A stretch of 5,260 nucleotides of DNA from Sulfurovum sp. Lineage in GTDB: Bacteria; Campylobacterota; Campylobacteria; Campylobacterales; Sulfurovaceae. The stretch spans positions 1 through 5,260 of the forward strand of contig QNZV01000098.1 of assembly GCA_003978395.1 (NCBI GenBank), written 5' to 3'. Shown here in pieces: positions 4,509-5,260 of this stretch. Position 1 is the stretch's first letter; every line of letters starts with the position of its first letter. The translations under genes were made by a program, and so were the position numbers. The notes below the pieces were generated by a model that was not told the origin of the DNA, did no database searches, and saw only the letters and a list, made by a program, of their open reading frames with translations.

Positions 4509-5260
4509 ATGAACAAAACAATACTATTAGGTACAATTTTATTATACTTATCTGCTTGTGAACTAGATATTAATGAGTTAAAAGAGGATACTACTCAAGA
4601 TAGTAATAGTCAGACTACGTTTTATATATCTCCCTCAGGAGATAATGATGCTGATGGTTCTTCTGCTCATCCATGGAAAACCATTCAATTTGCTATTGAT
4701 GAAGTGGATGATGATACAACACTAATAGTTAGGTCAGGAATTTATAATGAGCGAGTGCTTTTTTTAGGAGATGAAGATTCAAATATTGTTTTAAAAGGAG
4801 AGAATGGAGCTGTGATTGATGGCTCAGGTCTAAATCCAATTGGTTTACAAGGTTTAGTTGGTATATATAATGCTCATAATATTGTGGTTGAAAATTTTGA
4901 ACTTAGAAATTTTAAAACTTCAAGAGGATTGAAGCTTTCTACCATGCCTGTGGGTTTATTAGTTCATGGTACATCTTATGATATTAATATCACAAATAAT
5001 AGAATTCATAATATTGAAAACTTATCTACTTGTGGAGAGTCTAGTGGTTGTACTGTTGGTGCTAATGGTATAGCTGTTTATGGAGATACTAAAACAGCAA
5101 TGACTAATCTAAATTTTATAAACAATGAAATCTCAGAATGTATTTTATCTTCAAGTGAAGCATTTACGATTAGTGGAAATGTTGATGGATTTAGAGTTTT
5201 AAATAATTATGTACATGATAATAACAATATTGGAATTGATATTGTTGGTTATGAATCAGA
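4509..5260 (+). CDS. Lipoprotein with parallel beta-helix fold, 3'-truncated
   Basis: The frame is open from ATG 4509 to the window edge (250 complete codons), and AAGGAG lies nine bases upstream at 4494-4499. Residues 1-17 are a lipoprotein signal ending in the lipobox L-S-A-C with Cys17 as the lipidated residue. The next residue is Glu, not Asp, so outer-membrane sorting is expected if E. coli rules apply. After an acidic, Ser/Thr/Gln-rich linker (18-37) comes FYISPSGDNDADGSSAHPWKT, ending near residue 58, followed by IQFAID, then VRSGIYNERVLF. This is the usual opening of right-handed beta-helix proteins such as pectate-lyase-like and DUF1565 proteins. From about 92 onward there are repeating rungs: NIVLKGENGAVIDGSG, NIVVENFELRNF, NITNNRIHNI, NFINNEISE, RVLNNYVHDN. 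It may bind or cleave an acidic polysaccharide, but the catalytic region is not identifiable in the visible part. Cys175, Cys181 and Cys211 could form disulfides. Confidence 0.88.
   Translation, partial: MNKTILLGTILLYLSACELDINELKEDTTQDSNSQTTFYISPSGDNDADGSSAHPWKTIQFAIDEVDDDTTLIVRSGIYNERVLFLGDEDSNIVLKGENGAVIDGSGLNPIGLQGLVGIYNAHNIVVENFELRNFKTSRGLKLSTMPVGLLVHGTSYDINITNNRIHNIENLSTCGESSGCTVGANGIAVYGDTKTAMTNLNFINNEISECILSSSEAFTISGNVDGFRVLNNYVHDNNNIGIDIVGYES

Overview
The window is AT-rich and almost fully coding. It most likely comes from a member of the Campylobacterota (the Sulfurimonas/Sulfurovum/Arcobacter side of the group). This rests on a zinc-finger-less DnaJ (CbpA type) overlapping an HspR-type MerR repressor, an arrangement known from Helicobacter and Campylobacter, together with low GC and good -10 boxes with mostly weak -35 boxes. 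The genus is inference.

Left part (1-1053): the 3' end of a TtcA-like tRNA 2-thiocytidine synthetase gene runs rightward. It meets a small unknown 73-codon gene on the minus strand, with only 2 bases between the two stop codons. A 177-base divergent intergenic region follows and carries promoter candidates for both directions.

Middle (1054-3157, plus strand): a small AtpZ-type F1Fo-ATPase accessory membrane protein shares a TAATG stop/start with an unknown four-helix membrane protein. After 73 bases comes the heat-shock pair cbpA-hspR, which overlap by 8 bases. The cbpA promoter is close to consensus (TTGACA, 18-base spacer, TATACT). A HAIR-like inverted repeat lies across its -35 box, as expected if HspR represses its own operon. 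A perfect 12-bp inverted repeat lies inside the hspR coding sequence.

Right part (3158-5260): a 9-bp perfect hairpin sits at the convergent end of hspR and a minus-strand gene. That gene encodes an apparently exported ClpP-family serine protease with a long N-terminal helical extension. Divergent from it, across a very AT-rich 217-base region with short repeats, starts a lipoprotein with a right-handed parallel beta-helix-like body that runs off the window. These two genes look like an envelope-directed accessory pair beside the core chaperone operon. The exported ClpP-like protein is the most unusual item: ClpP normally works in the cytoplasm with an ATP-driven unfoldase, and neither ATP nor such a partner is expected in the periplasm.
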